A DNA stretch of 64,000 nt from Lantana camara (GCA_037501455.1 CM074864.1:55867001-55931000), one strand, 5' to 3'. Shown: positions 32,354 to 43,486, counted from the first letter of the stretch. Notes: generated from the letters alone by a model not told the origin. Numbers and translations are program-made.

Positions 32354-33282
32354 TGTAAACGAATTATTTTCGTCGAATTAAAATGTGACACGTGTAAAAT
32401 TAAATATTAATTATCAAATTTAATTCATTCTATTTCTATATTTTTTGGATAAATATTAAGTCAAAATCCATAAAATATTTAAATAGATTGATTTAATTGA
32501 TAGTTTTAATATTTATTTTATCATCAAATCAAGTATCGACACGTGTCAAAATTGAAGTGTTTCGGCGAATCAAATCAAGCCTTGCGGTCCAGTGGGTTAT
32601 GGCCAATCAAATTGCGACACGTGACATGTTTCAACACGTGGACCAATTAAGTCAAAACATATGTCATTTATTTATTTTCTTTAATATAAATTTATATTAA
32701 AGTGATAAATAAATAAATAAAATATTTGATATTATCCTTCTAATAAATAAATGAAGAGATAATTATCAAAATATTCAACCCTACACCTATAAATAGAGGT
32801 CATGGGTACATTTAAAACACATCAACATTGAGACTTCGATCAACGGACTTCAAGACTTCGACTTCGACTTCGACACGGAAATCAAAGGAGTCTTCACGCC
32901 GTCAAGCCTACGTACGTGCGCGAGTCTTCTTCACGTCATCAAGTCTTCGTTGAATCTTCTAAGTCTTCTTCCCGTCGTCATTAAGTTCTTAAAGTTCAAG
33001 TCCCGCTGCTACGAGGAACTACAACCTTTGAAGGTTCTACGGTTTCATTAAAGCTGCAGGTAAATCACGTGGTTTTCTCCGTCAAAATCGGCAAAAATCG
33101 CGCCTACGTGTTCGAGAATAAGCTTCACGCCCTCGAATACAAAATTGAAGAGAAGAATCAGAGGAATAGACTTCATAGGATTTATTCCTTTAAATTCGTC
33201 AAGTTCTTTAAAGTATTATATATTTTGTTCATATATTTTGTCTTGTAATTTATTTTGCAGACAATAAAATTTGTTGTGAACA
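32354..33282 (+). mobile_element. 3' LTR of Tat1
   Basis: 929 bp, the same length as the 5' LTR and apparently identical to it, including the four CACGTG motifs and the TATA box (32788-32795). It ends GTGAACA and is followed by CTCCC, the right target duplication. Confidence 0.93.
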
Positions 33283-33287
33283 CTCCC

Positions 33288-34019
33288 ATTATTGTCTCTC
33301 TTTTAAAAGTTTTTGTATTCATTAGAAATAGATGCAATGTTTCGCCATTATTATCTTTCTTTTTAATAGTTTTTTGAATTAATGTTACGAGTATTATTGC
33401 CATTGCCATTATTATGTTAGAAATATTGTAAGAGTATAATTGAGAATTCACAAATGCGGACATGAGAGAGAGGCAGAGAGAGGTAAAGATCATCAGAAGC
33501 ATAATTTGATAATGTCTGCAGAAACTGAAGGGGATCAGTGTAATCTTTTGAAGTGCCATGAATCTCTAAAATAGAGACATTTAGGATTTTAATCTTTTCA
33601 AGTAGCAATCCCATGAATCTCTGAAATAGAGACATTCAGGACTTACTAAGGGAATCACCTATATCATCGTGTTGGCATTCATGCCTGTAATCTAATCTAA
33701 AATTATAGTTTGCAGCTCAGATGATCTCTTGTGGAATGATCTGTTCACAAATAATTCACAGGTTAAAACTCCAAAACAAACCAGCTTAAGGGCTCGAATT
33801 AGGTAATAGTCGGAGCCAATTAGCTGCTCGAATTAGGTAATAGTCGGAGCCAATTAGCTGCATTGAGGTATTGTCGCTATGACTCGAGCCAGAAGACACC
33901 ATGACAGGTAATGATGGAGATTGGAGAGCCATGAAGATTCTTGCGAATCACACCAAACTGCCAAAGTGGAAGAAAGGCCACGTGGCTGCTTCAAAGTTAC
34001 AGGTGTCCAAATGCTCTAG
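33288..34019. other. Intergenic DNA with short tandem duplications
   Basis: No gene is supported. A unit starting CCATGAATCTCT(A/G)AAATAG occurs near 33556 and again near 33611. The left part is the former downstream flank of the F-box gene, interrupted by Tat1. Confidence 0.45.
33792..33859. repeat. Perfect 34-bp tandem duplication
   Basis: Two adjacent identical 34-base units, 33792-33825 and 33826-33859, each starting GCTCGAATTAGGTAATAGTC. They are head to tail with no spacer. They show no coding content or link to a mobile-element edge. Confidence 0.9.
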
Positions 34020-34467
34020 AGATCTTGATTCAAAAAGTGGAATCTGTCCAACAAAGTATTGTAAGTCCTCTCGCTCATAAAACTGTCTAGCTTCCTTAAA
34101 CTCTTAAGGGGTCGCAGAGTATTGTGTTGCCCTAACCATCACGACACATAATTCCTCCAACAACATTTTTATAAGTCAACAAATCAGGCGACTTTGAATT
34201 TCCCAACATGTCCAATGTCGTCTCAATGGCATCATCAAACCTCCTCTCCATAGCAAGATTACAAATCAAAACCCAATAACAACTCCCTTTAGGCACCAAC
34301 CCTTTCCCTCTCATTTCCCTGTAAAATCTCAACCCATGATTTGTTCGAGACTTGTGAAAATTGGACTCCAAACACCTACAAAACATAGGGTGATCCTTGT
34401 GAGTTATGAATGCTCCCGCAACTTGGGGAGATCCTGAATACTGGAAAAAAAAAGTTAAGAGCCTCAA
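34020..34467 (-). pseudogene. PPR protein gene, 3' fragment
   Basis: The minus-strand frame at 34132-34467 contains GLRFYREMRGKGLVPKGSC and ERRFDDAIETTLDMLGNSKS then PDLLTYKNV, degenerate 35-residue helical hairpins typical of P-class PPR proteins, which bind organelle RNA. After a stop, another frame (to about 34020) resumes with SERTYNTLLDRFHFLNQ, typical of a C-terminal end. Only two or three repeats remain and no start or targeting peptide is visible, so this is a relic. Confidence 0.6.
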
Positions 34468-35143
34468 TGACGACCATCTGCTTACGAGGGTAATGTTTCA
34501 ATTATGCCAGTTTTGGCACTGAAGAGAGAATTCGCCCTTAAATGTCGTTTGGCGTAGACAGATGTTGAGCTCGCTCGTCTCATGTTTCTGTACCATTAAT
34601 TCCTGGATATGTCAAGTTATGAAAATGAGAATGTTTATCAACAAAAAATCCATGATCGGAAAACTCAGCAACAACATATAATATTTAAGAATGGGTCTGT
34701 GTGCCCTATAAAAACTAAACTTTTCCAGTGGAAAAATATTCGGTAGCTCGATAAACCCGTCTACCTATCGTTCGACAACTAAAAGTACAAATATTTTCAG
34801 AATAATTATATGAAGCTGAAACTATGAAGAGTAAGAATTCATTCAAGATTGAACTTAAGTGTACTTCACTAGGTTTCCAATTGTAGCTTAATTGCTAAAT
34901 TACATTGCTGTCAAGTGTCAATAGACTCATTAAAAATAATCTCATTAAGCAAGAGAAACCTGTTAGAAAACTGGTTATTCATTACGGAGCAAGAAACATT
35001 AGAAACGAAGCTACCAAGCACAGAAGAGGGGATTTATTTTACACAATACAAGAAATAATCTATGCTATTAGGAAAACTTAGGTTCTCCCTTAAAAGCATA
35101 ATCAAGTCAAGAACACTAGTTAGATATCAAGGAATTACCAATT
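34468..35143. other. Spacer between PPR and serine acetyltransferase relics
   Basis: I see no gene or repeat structure. The part next to 35144 would be the former 3' UTR of the serine acetyltransferase gene on the minus strand. Confidence 0.4.
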
Positions 35144-36335
35144 CTAAATAGCATAATTAGACCACTCAGATATATGTGATGTATGATCCATAGTCAAGCT
35201 CGGCACTGTATCCAGCATAATCGTATTCTCCTTCCCACAGACCAACTTAGCCGGAATTCATAGTTACCTAATACGCGGTACTCTCCGTTATGCAGTACGG
35301 GTACGGGTACACAATACGCTAGTGTGCTAAAGTATTGGTACGTCGGGAGTAGGCTTAGTCGGTACGTTATTTCGGTACACAGTACGTTTATAATGATTAA
35401 TCGGTACTCTTATTCTATAAATACACCAAATTAGAGATATAAATGAAAATTATATGACGGAATATATACATATATATAAGTATATATATATATTTTTGTT
35501 TACTGATTACTGTATTAAGTATTTTTTTGAACTAATACAACTATAATTATCAATAAAGATCTTAGTAATTCGATTAAACTTTGTGTAAAGGTAATACTAA
35601 CTACTAATAACAAACCAAAAAAACACATATTTCTTTCTAAAAATCACTGATAGTTTGATTTGCTGGAACTAAAATCTGTACATCTAGTTTGGAGTACCAT
35701 GGAGAATTGGTACGCAAAAGTATTGAAAATTTATACGCAAGTATTGGTACGCAATTCACCGGGGGAGGGAGAGTATTAGGTAACTATGAACAGGATTTCC
35801 AACCGCGGGTACCCTTTTCAACACAACAGAGCCTGCACCAATCTTAGAACCATCATCAATTCTAACTTCTCCTAAAGCACAAGTGCCTCACCAATTAAGA
35901 CACCGTCACCGATTTTTTGGTGCCCATCGCCCGAAGCCTTACCCGTGCCGCCTAAAGTCACATTATGCAAGATCGACACATTATCCCCAATCAATAGCCC
36001 GACTGCATGATCAAGCAAGATTCCTCTCCCAATTTTTGCCCCAGGATGAATATCAACTGCAGAAACTTCAGACATCCTATTCTGGATCAAAAGGGCCAAG
36101 ATTTTTCTACCTTTTAACCATAAATGATGAGCTATCCTATGAGCGTCATATGCCAAGAACTCTTTAAAATTCAAGAAACAGTGCATATAGCTAATACAAT
36201 CGGGGTCCTCTCTTTCACCTCCCTTAGCTTTAGGTCATCGTTTACTGCCGAAATAATTTCCCGATCCTCAGAACCTCCATGAAAAGATCGTAGAGGGTTC
36301 CAGTGGGAAGATGTCATGTATTTTAAGGGAGCCGT
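35144..36335 (-). pseudogene. Serine acetyltransferase (SERAT) pseudogene, split by a MITE
   Basis: Serine acetyltransferase makes O-acetylserine from serine and acetyl-CoA, the first step of cysteine synthesis. Minus-strand blocks in correct order: TLYDLFMEVL and ISAVNDDLK (about 36240-36310), then from 36186 HCFLNFKEFLAYDAHRIAH, the hexapeptide-repeat part (SEVSAVDIHPGAKIG, SILHNVTLGGTGK) and KIGAGSVVLKRVP (about 35815-35850). After a MITE at 35257-35790 it ends SHISEWSNYAI with TAG at 35144-35146. Frameshifts lie near 36190 and 36270. The segment between the DHA and IGDNVSIL motifs is shortened, and so is the region near 35875. It cannot make an enzyme. Confidence 0.85.
35257..35790. mobile_element. 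MITE with 18-bp perfect terminal inverted repeats
   Basis: 534 bp with ends TTCATAGTTACCTAATAC (35257-35274) and its exact reverse complement (35773-35790). There is no coding capacity; the interior is AT-rich with many GGTAC/GTACC units near both ends. It sits inside the C-terminal codons of the serine acetyltransferase pseudogene. On the minus strand the two flanks are AAATCC and AATTCC, a possible imperfect duplication of the target, too short and diverged to name the superfamily. Confidence 0.85.
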
Positions 36336-36697
36336 TAATGGAAGTTTGAGTGACAGCGGTTGGATCATTTATAAAGATGGCCGTAGGATGAGGCTCAAGA
36401 AAATGGAAGACGACGTCGTTGAAATTAGTAAGAGTGATATCTCAGTCGTTCATGATAAAAAGGTAAATCCAGTGGTGATGTTTTATCCATCACAGCCGTT
36501 CATCAAGATGCCATTTCAATGGATCAGATTAAAGAGACGGATAACAGTGGCACTGAAGGCTATGGTGATCATGCAGCACTGCATATTGCTTATTGATTAT
36601 TGTTATGATAATGACGTGGTTGACTGGTTGTCCTTTGCTACTATTTTAAGGATGGAATGTAAAACCTTATTCCTCAAGAAATGAATTAAGATCCGTT
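36336..36697. other. Unassigned, possible 5' flank of the SERAT relic
   Basis: A 122-codon plus-strand frame (36316-36684) overlaps the SERAT relic at its start. I recognise no family in it and do not call it a gene. The minus strand shows no convincing SERAT transit peptide. Confidence 0.3.
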
Positions 36698-36898
36698 TGT
36701 TAACAAGGAAAGTTAGGTTTAAGGGGATTTGGAGTAATCCCGTGATTATAGATGTAATTGTACATAATATTCTCCTTCCTTTCTCAGACTAGTATTGTAT
36801 ACTTATACAGAGTCATATTGTACATTGTTTACATCTTTCATATTCAGCAATACAATTTAGAGAGAATTCTTCAATTATGGCGATCCTAATCTCTAACA
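36698..36898 (+). mobile_element. Short 5' LTR of a Ty1/copia element
   Basis: 201 bp from TGTTAACAAGG to CTCTAACA. It is followed immediately by TGGTATCAGAGC (36899-36910), the initiator Met tRNA primer site, and then a copia gag remnant. A very short LTR of this form suits the Ale/Retrofit type. Its 3' LTR is not found, because the element is cut at 38180 by Tat2. Confidence 0.75.
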
Positions 36899-36972
36899 TG
36901 GTATCAGAGCGGGCGACGATCCATTAATCGGATCCGACCCTTGCTCATCACGTACCGTTACCTCTCTCGGCC

Positions 36973-38150
36973 ATGGCCGACCTCAGCAGCATCTCCAGTT
37001 CCGCCAAGGAAACGCAGTAGCCCGTCGATTTCTTGGCCACACAGCTAGCAAGTATCATCGAAACCAAATTCCAAACCCTACGACCACAACCCCAAACAGA
37101 TTCCACAAACAGTCAACATAAGCGTAAAATTAAATCAGTTCAATTACTCCCTTTGGTCGCGACTCGTGATGATGGCAATCGGAGGGAGAGGAAAGCTCCA
37201 CCACCTCACCGATGCTCCGCCACCACCGCTGGCTGGTGATCCGGCATATCCTAAATGGCAGCAAACAGATCTGATAGTATGTTCATGGCTCCTCGATAAC
37301 ATGGACCAAGAATTGATCACCCTCTACGCCGAATACCCTTCGGCTAAGACCATGTGGGATGCGTTAAAATCTACTTACAGCCAGAGTAATAACGGACTCC
37401 AGATTTACGATCTCACAATCCGAGCCAATAATCTGAAGTAAGGGACCGACAGCATCGAGACATATTACAGCAACCTCCAACGAATCTGGAGGGAGATTGA
37501 GATTCGACAGCTAAACCCAATGGCTTGTGAACGGGACATATCCACTTTTAATCGCCTCAGGTCCGAAACCCAACTCTTCCAGTTTCTCGTCGGGATTGAC
37601 GATAGATACAACGTGGAACGGAGAGACCTATTGAAAGAAGATCCACTACCAACCGTCGAAAAGGCATATGCCACCATCCGGCGAGAAGGAACCCGACGTG
37701 AAATTTTGGGAGATTGGAGCTCATCATCGACGGGTGATACGGGTATTGGAACAGGGCTTGTTGCCGCGAGATAGGGGCGAGAAATTATAGTATCAGCGGC
37801 GGCACGTGGACAGAAATCATAGCATGCGCCGCCAAGGCATACGCCAGCGACCCCACGCCGAAAATCTGGCAACGGTGGCAACAGCGGCGGTCCGATTATG
37901 TGTGGGAATTGCAGGTGGGTGGCTGGAGGGCTGGTGGAGCCGCTGCCGGGACAACACCGTGCCGACGGGCTACGACGCGGCGTCACTGGCTGCAGGAGAA
38001 TACGCAGATCCAGTGGACAGAAAACAGAAGAAAGAGGCTGAGAAATCAAGAGAGGCGGCTCCTGATTGCAACGAGAAGGGGCAAGACTTTTTAGGTATAG
38101 GGCTTAGGCGGAAATTACCGCCCTACCCTCCGTCCTCTCCCCTTTTTTAA
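36973..38150 (+). pseudogene. Decayed copia gag
   Basis: An ATG at 36973 soon meets a TAG at 37018. Frames then resume in pieces: KWQQTDLIVCSWLLDNMDQE and AKTMWDALKSTYSQSN at 37250-37441, and GTDSIETYYSNLQRIWREIE through FQFLVGIDDRYNVERR at 37441-37774, the typical gag (UBN2-like) order of plant copia elements. Glycine-rich and Cys-containing debris follows to about 38150. There are several stops and frame changes and no protease or polymerase. Confidence 0.7.
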
Positions 38151-38179
38151 TTCTTGTAATATTTTCAATTTTCCCCCAC

Positions 38180-39029
38180 TGATGGTGCAGAAAGTAGTAA
38201 GCGGTTAGAACACCAAACGTTTTATGATTTATATGAAACAGGGAAGACCATCACAGGCGTAGGTAGCCTCAGGAACTGGGTTTCCTTTGAGCGTGGGTTC
38301 TTCCAGCTATGATAACACCAAGAATGCAATATGCAGAAGTGATGCGACTGTGGTGAATATGGCTGGGAAAGAATGGAAGAAAGTAAAGGAGAATGCCCAG
38401 AGCAAGGTATGTAGTAAGCCTAAAGAAGATGACTTGGGGGAGAATGCAAGTGTTCTCTCCTATATATATGTTAGGGGTGAGGGTAAATTGGGTAATTAAC
38501 CGAGTGGTCCCAAACCTGTGTTGCCCTAACACGTGGCGGCCTGTGAGGGCATGAGAGTGACATCACTAAAAAGCAGGCGGCGCGTCAGGTACAAGGTGCG
38601 CACTGCCTCTATGTCAGAGGTTGTTGGCGAGGGTCGCGCGCAGGGAAGGCCCAAGGTCCATCTTGCTAGAGTTCGGATCCCCCGCGGGGGAGAGGATCAT
38701 ACGCGAGCGCTGGTGACGCTCGATGGGCGCACGGCTGGGTTCCCCACGGTAGATGGTCCTTGAGTGTCCAAACCTTGAGCATCAGGAGCGGGGACCCTCG
38801 CGCGGGTGCTTCCTGGGAAAGGGTGGCTCTGAGGGTTGTGGTGTGAGCGTCAGTTTGACAGCTTGAACCCTTTACTTGAATAGTTGGCCGAGGCTCATGG
38901 GCCTGTACTAGTAAGCAAGTGAGTGGGCTGGGTTGGCCGTGAGCCCATCAATGCGAACGTCCAATCTTTCAACCGGCAAGTGGCGACACATGGATGGCTC
39001 TGATACGAGCGTGGTTTTATGCCTCATCA
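38180..39029 (-). mobile_element. 3' LTR of Tat2
   Basis: On the minus strand it begins TGATGAGGCATAAAACC at 39029, right after the polypurine tract TTTGGGGGGCAAAA. It ends CTGCACCATCA at 38180, giving TGATG/CATCA end symmetry and 850 bp. A minus-strand TATA-like run (CATATATATAGGA) lies near 38458-38470. The 5' LTR is not available to confirm the ends. Confidence 0.72.
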
Positions 39030-39333
39030 TTTTGCCCCCCAAATTCTGTAGTATCGCTTGAGCGTACTGTAGAATTTAAGAGGGACGGGCCTTGAATTTT
39101 CTGAATAACTGAGGGTCAAACCTCTGCAAGGGAAGTGACCGCTTGGTCTTCCGCAACGGACATGTTCTGACATTGCATTAAATGAAGTCCTGTCCGCATT
39201 AAATGCTGAGTGGGAGCTTGGGCGCGTGTGTTCCGGGAGACGTGAGGTGGTTACCAAAAGTGGTGGGCTTCCCTAGGCGGGAAATGATTGTAATTTGAAA
39301 TCCTAAACCCTAATTAACGCCACCTTTTGCCCC

Positions 39334-39341
39334 TATAAATA
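39334..39341 (+). promoter_or_regulatory. Candidate TATA box of the Tat2 antisense gene
   Basis: CCCCTATAAATAGGG lies outside the LTR, about 300 bases upstream of the ATG at 39631 on the same strand as the accessory gene and opposite the element's own transcription. A 5'-UTR intron is likely between CAG/GTAAAT near 39459 and CATTTCAG at 39561-39568. Confidence 0.55.
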
Positions 39342-39630
39342 GGGATTTGTAAATGTCTTGTATCTCTTTCACGCATTCAGTCTTCTTTAAGCATAATAGC
39401 AGCAAAAACTTTCTGCAAGTCTCCGCGAACTCCAGCAATCTTTTTCTTTCAATCCTCAGGTAAATCTCGATAATTTTTTTTATTTTCCTTGTACTAACTT
39501 TAGATTTAGGTTGGGTGAGTGAAACACTTGAGTGAAGAACCCCTTTTCTGCCATTGAATTCATTTCAGAATCTTCCTTCTTTGGACCTTTTGAGACAAAC
39601 TTCAATTTCAAGAACCAAGAAACCCCAGAT

Positions 39631-42487
39631 ATGGCTAATAACAACACAGAAGCCTTCGTGAGAGAAATAGATGAGATGTCAGTGGGGAGCTCTTCCCCTC
39701 ACAGTGATGTGCCTATGGCGGTTCCCATGGCCAGAGCCTCTCCAGGCGATGAGATTCCAACCGCCATTCCAGTGGTGAGGGCTCCGGTTGAAGCTGGGGA
39801 TGAAGAAGTTGACGCCGCCGTTCATGGGACGAACGAGCGTGCTCCCGGAGGGGTAGATGATCTTTTTGAAGAGATGGGCAATGTCATGGAGATGCAGAGA
39901 CAGGGAGAGAGGGCATTCCCCGTGCTCAATAGCACCGTAAGGCCTCAAGATCATAGGATCACGGTGGCAATTGCTGCTCCCGAGGGCAGTGCAGGGCCTT
40001 CCGGGCGTCAAGTTGGGGATGAGCCTCCCAGAAAATGCCAAAGAAAGGGCAAAGAGCCTGCTACGCGAGTGAGGCAAAACAATCCACACCAAACCGACAG
40101 GTCTCCAGACGAGATAGTAAGTATCCTGACGCTCGAAGATTTGAATGAGTTGAAGGAGAAAGCTTATTGGGATGAGGCAGTATTCCCCATGCGTCTTCCC
40201 AAGGAGGGTGAGATAGCTAACCTACCGCCGCCGGGGATGATGACAGTCTACTTGGACGCGGTCCTGGCCGGGGGCCTGAGGTTTCCAATCCCGTCCGCCA
40301 TTGCAACTATCTGCCATCACCTTAGGCTCTGCCCTTCCCAGATCCTCCCGAACGGCATTGCCCTAATAAATACCTTTGTGATACTGATGAGGGCCCTGGG
40401 CTATGAACCCTCTGTTAACAATTTTGATAGTTTGATTCAAGTGGCCCGCTCAATGCGCTCGTTCCCCACAGATGGGTTCTAGTACGTCCAAGCCAAATCT
40501 GGCTTTAAAATGATAGACTCTCCCTCCACCTCATACGACGAGCATTGGAAGGAGAAGTACTTCTTCGTAGGGGCTCCTGGAGGAATTTTCAGGGTTCACC
40601 GAGGGTGGTTCATACACGGAGAGGGGCCACTGATTAGAGAAAGGACCAAGAATAAAGTTTTTGAGGATTGGGCAAAAGGGTTGGCCCTTGCCATGAAGAA
40701 TGAGAAAAAGTGGATCAAAGCTGAGACATTGATGAAGAATGAGGGAGTCCTATTCCGCTATGGCCTCTCATGTCCCCCAAGCATGATAACCAACCCTCCG
40801 GCTGAAATCATGGCCCTCGACGGTTAGATTCTAGGAACTAACTGCTCTAACCTCTAGAATAGCTTCGCTGACTTGGTTTGACTTGTTATACTTTTGTATT
40901 TATCATCCAGATTGCCGTCTTCTGACGCTCTTATTTTCTATTTGCAGATATCCAAATACTAACAGAAGGCATGAATGCCGAAAGTATTGCTCGGATCATG
41001 CACGCTCAGAGGCCGGGCGCTAACCCTCAGCCCCAACAGCAGTAGCAGGCCCGACCCCCGAATGCCCCGAGGGGGAGAGGAATCCGCCGAAGGGCAGGGC
41101 GAGGAGATGGTGGCAGGGGCACCAGAAACGAGGCTCCTGCAGTAGGTCCAATCGAAGATCTGACCGTGGATAGGTTACTCCGCCTCCAACTGCCGAGGGG
41201 CCAATTGCGCTCAGCTCCAGCAACTCCCATAACCGCTCAGGGGAGTTAGCCCGCTTTCATAACGCGGTGAGGGCCAAGCGCCAAGGGAAGAGAAAGAGGA
41301 TGCCGGACTCTATCCCCATTTCTGGCAAAGGAAAGGAGGTGGTCATGGGCTAACGTGGCGAGGGCAGCGATACCTCATCATCTGAGGATGAGGATTTTTG
41401 GAAGATCGGGTGCCGGGGGGACGCTCGATACAAGAGGCAACGGAAGGATGGCCCGGTCCTTCTGAGGAAAAGCGCAGCCACTACCAACTTGGTTGCGGAC
41501 ATCGTTGGGAAGCTTCAGTTTTCTAGCGATCATGACAAGCTGAACCAACACGATGCCGCTCGGGTGGCGGATGACGCCTATCACGCTCTCCTGACGGTAA
41601 GTCCCCGATTTTCTATATTCAATTCCAACTCTTTCTATCTTACTGTTGACAATGACCCTCGCTTCTGGCTTTCTCAGGAGGTCATTCCGAGGCTGAAGAA
41701 TTTACAGGGCCGAGCGCAGGCCTATTCTGAACATAAGGCTAAATACAAGAAGTTGATGCGCATCTCTGACCCCGGTCAGTTGCAGGAGGATTACAACAAT
41801 GTTAGCGCTCAATTAACTGACGCCAACCTTGAGAAGGATAGGTTGAAGGAAGAGTTGAAGCGGTCGGATGACGCATCTTTGGTCCTCGACGATCGTCCCA
41901 AGAAGCTTAAACAAGAGTGCGATCAGATGAGGGAGCAGAACGGGGAGCTGGGGCGTCAGCTGGCCGAGAGCACACGCCAGAATGAAGAGACCAAGAAGAC
42001 GCTCGCCCAGCTGCAGGAAAAAGTTGCAGGCTTGGAAGCGAAGGTGTCATGGGATGCAGTGATGAAGTTCGTGCGTTCAAAGGCCTTCGTGTTCACGGCC
42101 AACCTTCACTGCTTCGACAACGCTCGTCGGTTCTTCTACAAGGCAATAGGGCAGATGGTGAAGTTGGGATTGGCTCCAGAAAGCGCTCGTATAGATGGGC
42201 GCCTGCGCATGGACTTGGATGACAACTGCGAGCCTATGATCCATGATGAGGATCCCTCGGAAAACCTGGCTGAATAGGAGTATCAGGAACTCGTGACGAT
42301 GCTCCTGGAAGAGTTCGTGGTTGTAAATCCCATTGAGCCTGAGCCACTTCTGATAGAAGACGAGGGTGTCACTCTAGATGCTCAGGATGGCGAGGACCCC
42401 GGGGACGCGGAAACTTCCAATGCCAACATGCTGGCCCCAGTTCCCATCTCCACTGCTCTTCCTGAACCCGAGAGCCAAGCTGAATGA
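39631..42487 (+). pseudogene. Antisense accessory gene of Tat2, Transposase_28-like, multi-exon
   Basis: The ATG at 39631 opens an acidic, disordered N-terminus. About residues 170-400 resemble the 'putative gypsy type transposon' (Transposase_28) family: GGLRFPIPSAIATICHHL, LCPSQILPNGIALINTFV, then EHWKEKYFFVGAPGG. Introns: 40823-40947 (GTTAGA...TTGCAG, 125 bp) and 41597-41677 (GTAAGT...CTCAG, 81 bp, in frame and therefore readable through). The last exon (41678-42487) is a long coiled coil (for example LEKDRLKEELKRSDD, LEAKVSW). Breaks: in-frame TAG at 40480, 41048 and 42275, and a frame change near 41250. It runs opposite to Tat2 gag-pol. Function unknown. Confidence 0.65.
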
Positions 42488-43486
42488 AGCCCCCTCGCTG
42501 CAGTGCTATGATTCCTCCTATTTGTTTCTCATTCCAGCCTATGAACACTTTGTTTCTGTACTTGAATATTTTGCACTCAAACTTTTCTTTTATTGCTTTA
42601 ATGCTTATGTTTGGTCCCTTCCCGGTGTGAATGTTGAGCATTGTTGTCCCATTGCGTTTGATGACTGCATGTCTGTCTCTTCTGTTATTTGAATATGTGC
42701 GATGGGAGTGTATGTGTACGAGGGTGTTTCCTTTGAGGGTTCCCTGGCGCATATTGTCATGTATTCTGAGTTTAAGACTTGAAAACGCTTGAGAGGTGAA
42801 CGCGTGGGCACGAGGGTGTTCCCCATGAAGGTACCCTGGCCATGCTCATTTTGGGGCTCGAATTTGAACCTAGGAAACCCCTTAGGAGTTAACTAAGTAT
42901 TGGCCTCAAGTGCGTACCACATATTTCAGATTTAAGTGCTCCAACGATTTGAGTGAACTTAGAAATCAACCGTAGGATCTGCTAAGTACAGAGGCGGAAC
43001 TAGCATAGCCGTGAGGCTAGCTTTGTCCTTAGGCCTCCGTGAAGGGATTAGCCCAAGGTCTGCTGTTTTCGAGCGTACTCTTATCCAAGAAAGTGAGGGT
43101 CCTTGGGGGTTCACGAGCGCGAACTGGCATGGCGAGCATCCAGTTGGCATAAATCAAGCGTTTAGCTTCCCACCTTTTGACACGCTCATTCTTAGAGTAT
43201 GCACGCTTGTGAGTGTCCACGTATTCGATGTAGAATATTCTTAATCCACAAATAATCGTTACTTCGAGATTAACGGGGTTTTAATTAAGTCGTTCGACGT
43301 GGAGGATGCTCAACACGGAATAGGCTTTGGTTACTTAAACCTTTAATCAAAGGAAAAGCAAATAAATGACATAACAAAGGATAAAATGCTTACTGTTATA
43401 TTTGCAATTTAAAGATAATGATAACAGGCCTTCTTGTCAAAAGAAAGTACAAAGTGCCACGAGCGGGTAATTACAAGGGTTGACAT
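42488..43486. other. 3' flank of the Tat2 antisense gene, with a diverged duplication
   Basis: No frame is supported. A unit of the form ACGAGGGTGTT(T/C)CC...GGT(T/A)CCCTGGC occurs near 42718 and again near 42814. The tract separates the converging ends of the accessory gene and Tat2 integrase. Confidence 0.45.

Larger units (their letters stand above)
18973..33282 (+). mobile_element. Complete Tat-lineage Ty3/gypsy retrotransposon (Tat1)
   Basis: A 14,310-bp element bounded by two 929-bp LTRs that look identical by eye, with perfect target duplication CTCCC (18968-18972 and 33283-33287). Order: 5' LTR, primer site, gag-protease-RT-RNase H-second RNase H-integrase in one frame, antisense PMD gene, polypurine tract, 3' LTR. 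The extra RNase H-like domain after the classical one, the large size and the antisense gene fit the Tat lineage (Retand/Ogre group). Identical LTRs and an uninterrupted gag-pol imply a very recent insertion that may be able to move by itself. Confidence 0.93.

Noticed and set aside
33182..33635. Minus-strand frames of 72 and 125 codons partly inside the Tat1 3' LTR
   Set aside because: They cross an LTR boundary created by a recent insertion, so they cannot be conserved genes.
34528..34540. GAATTCGCCCTT, identical to a common cloning-vector junction
   Set aside because: Only a 12-base match with no further vector sequence; chance in natural DNA is the simpler reading.
36316..36684. 122-codon plus-strand frame between SERAT relic and copia LTR
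   Set aside because: No family recognised, it overlaps the antisense SERAT sequence at its start, and it has no promoter or splice evidence.
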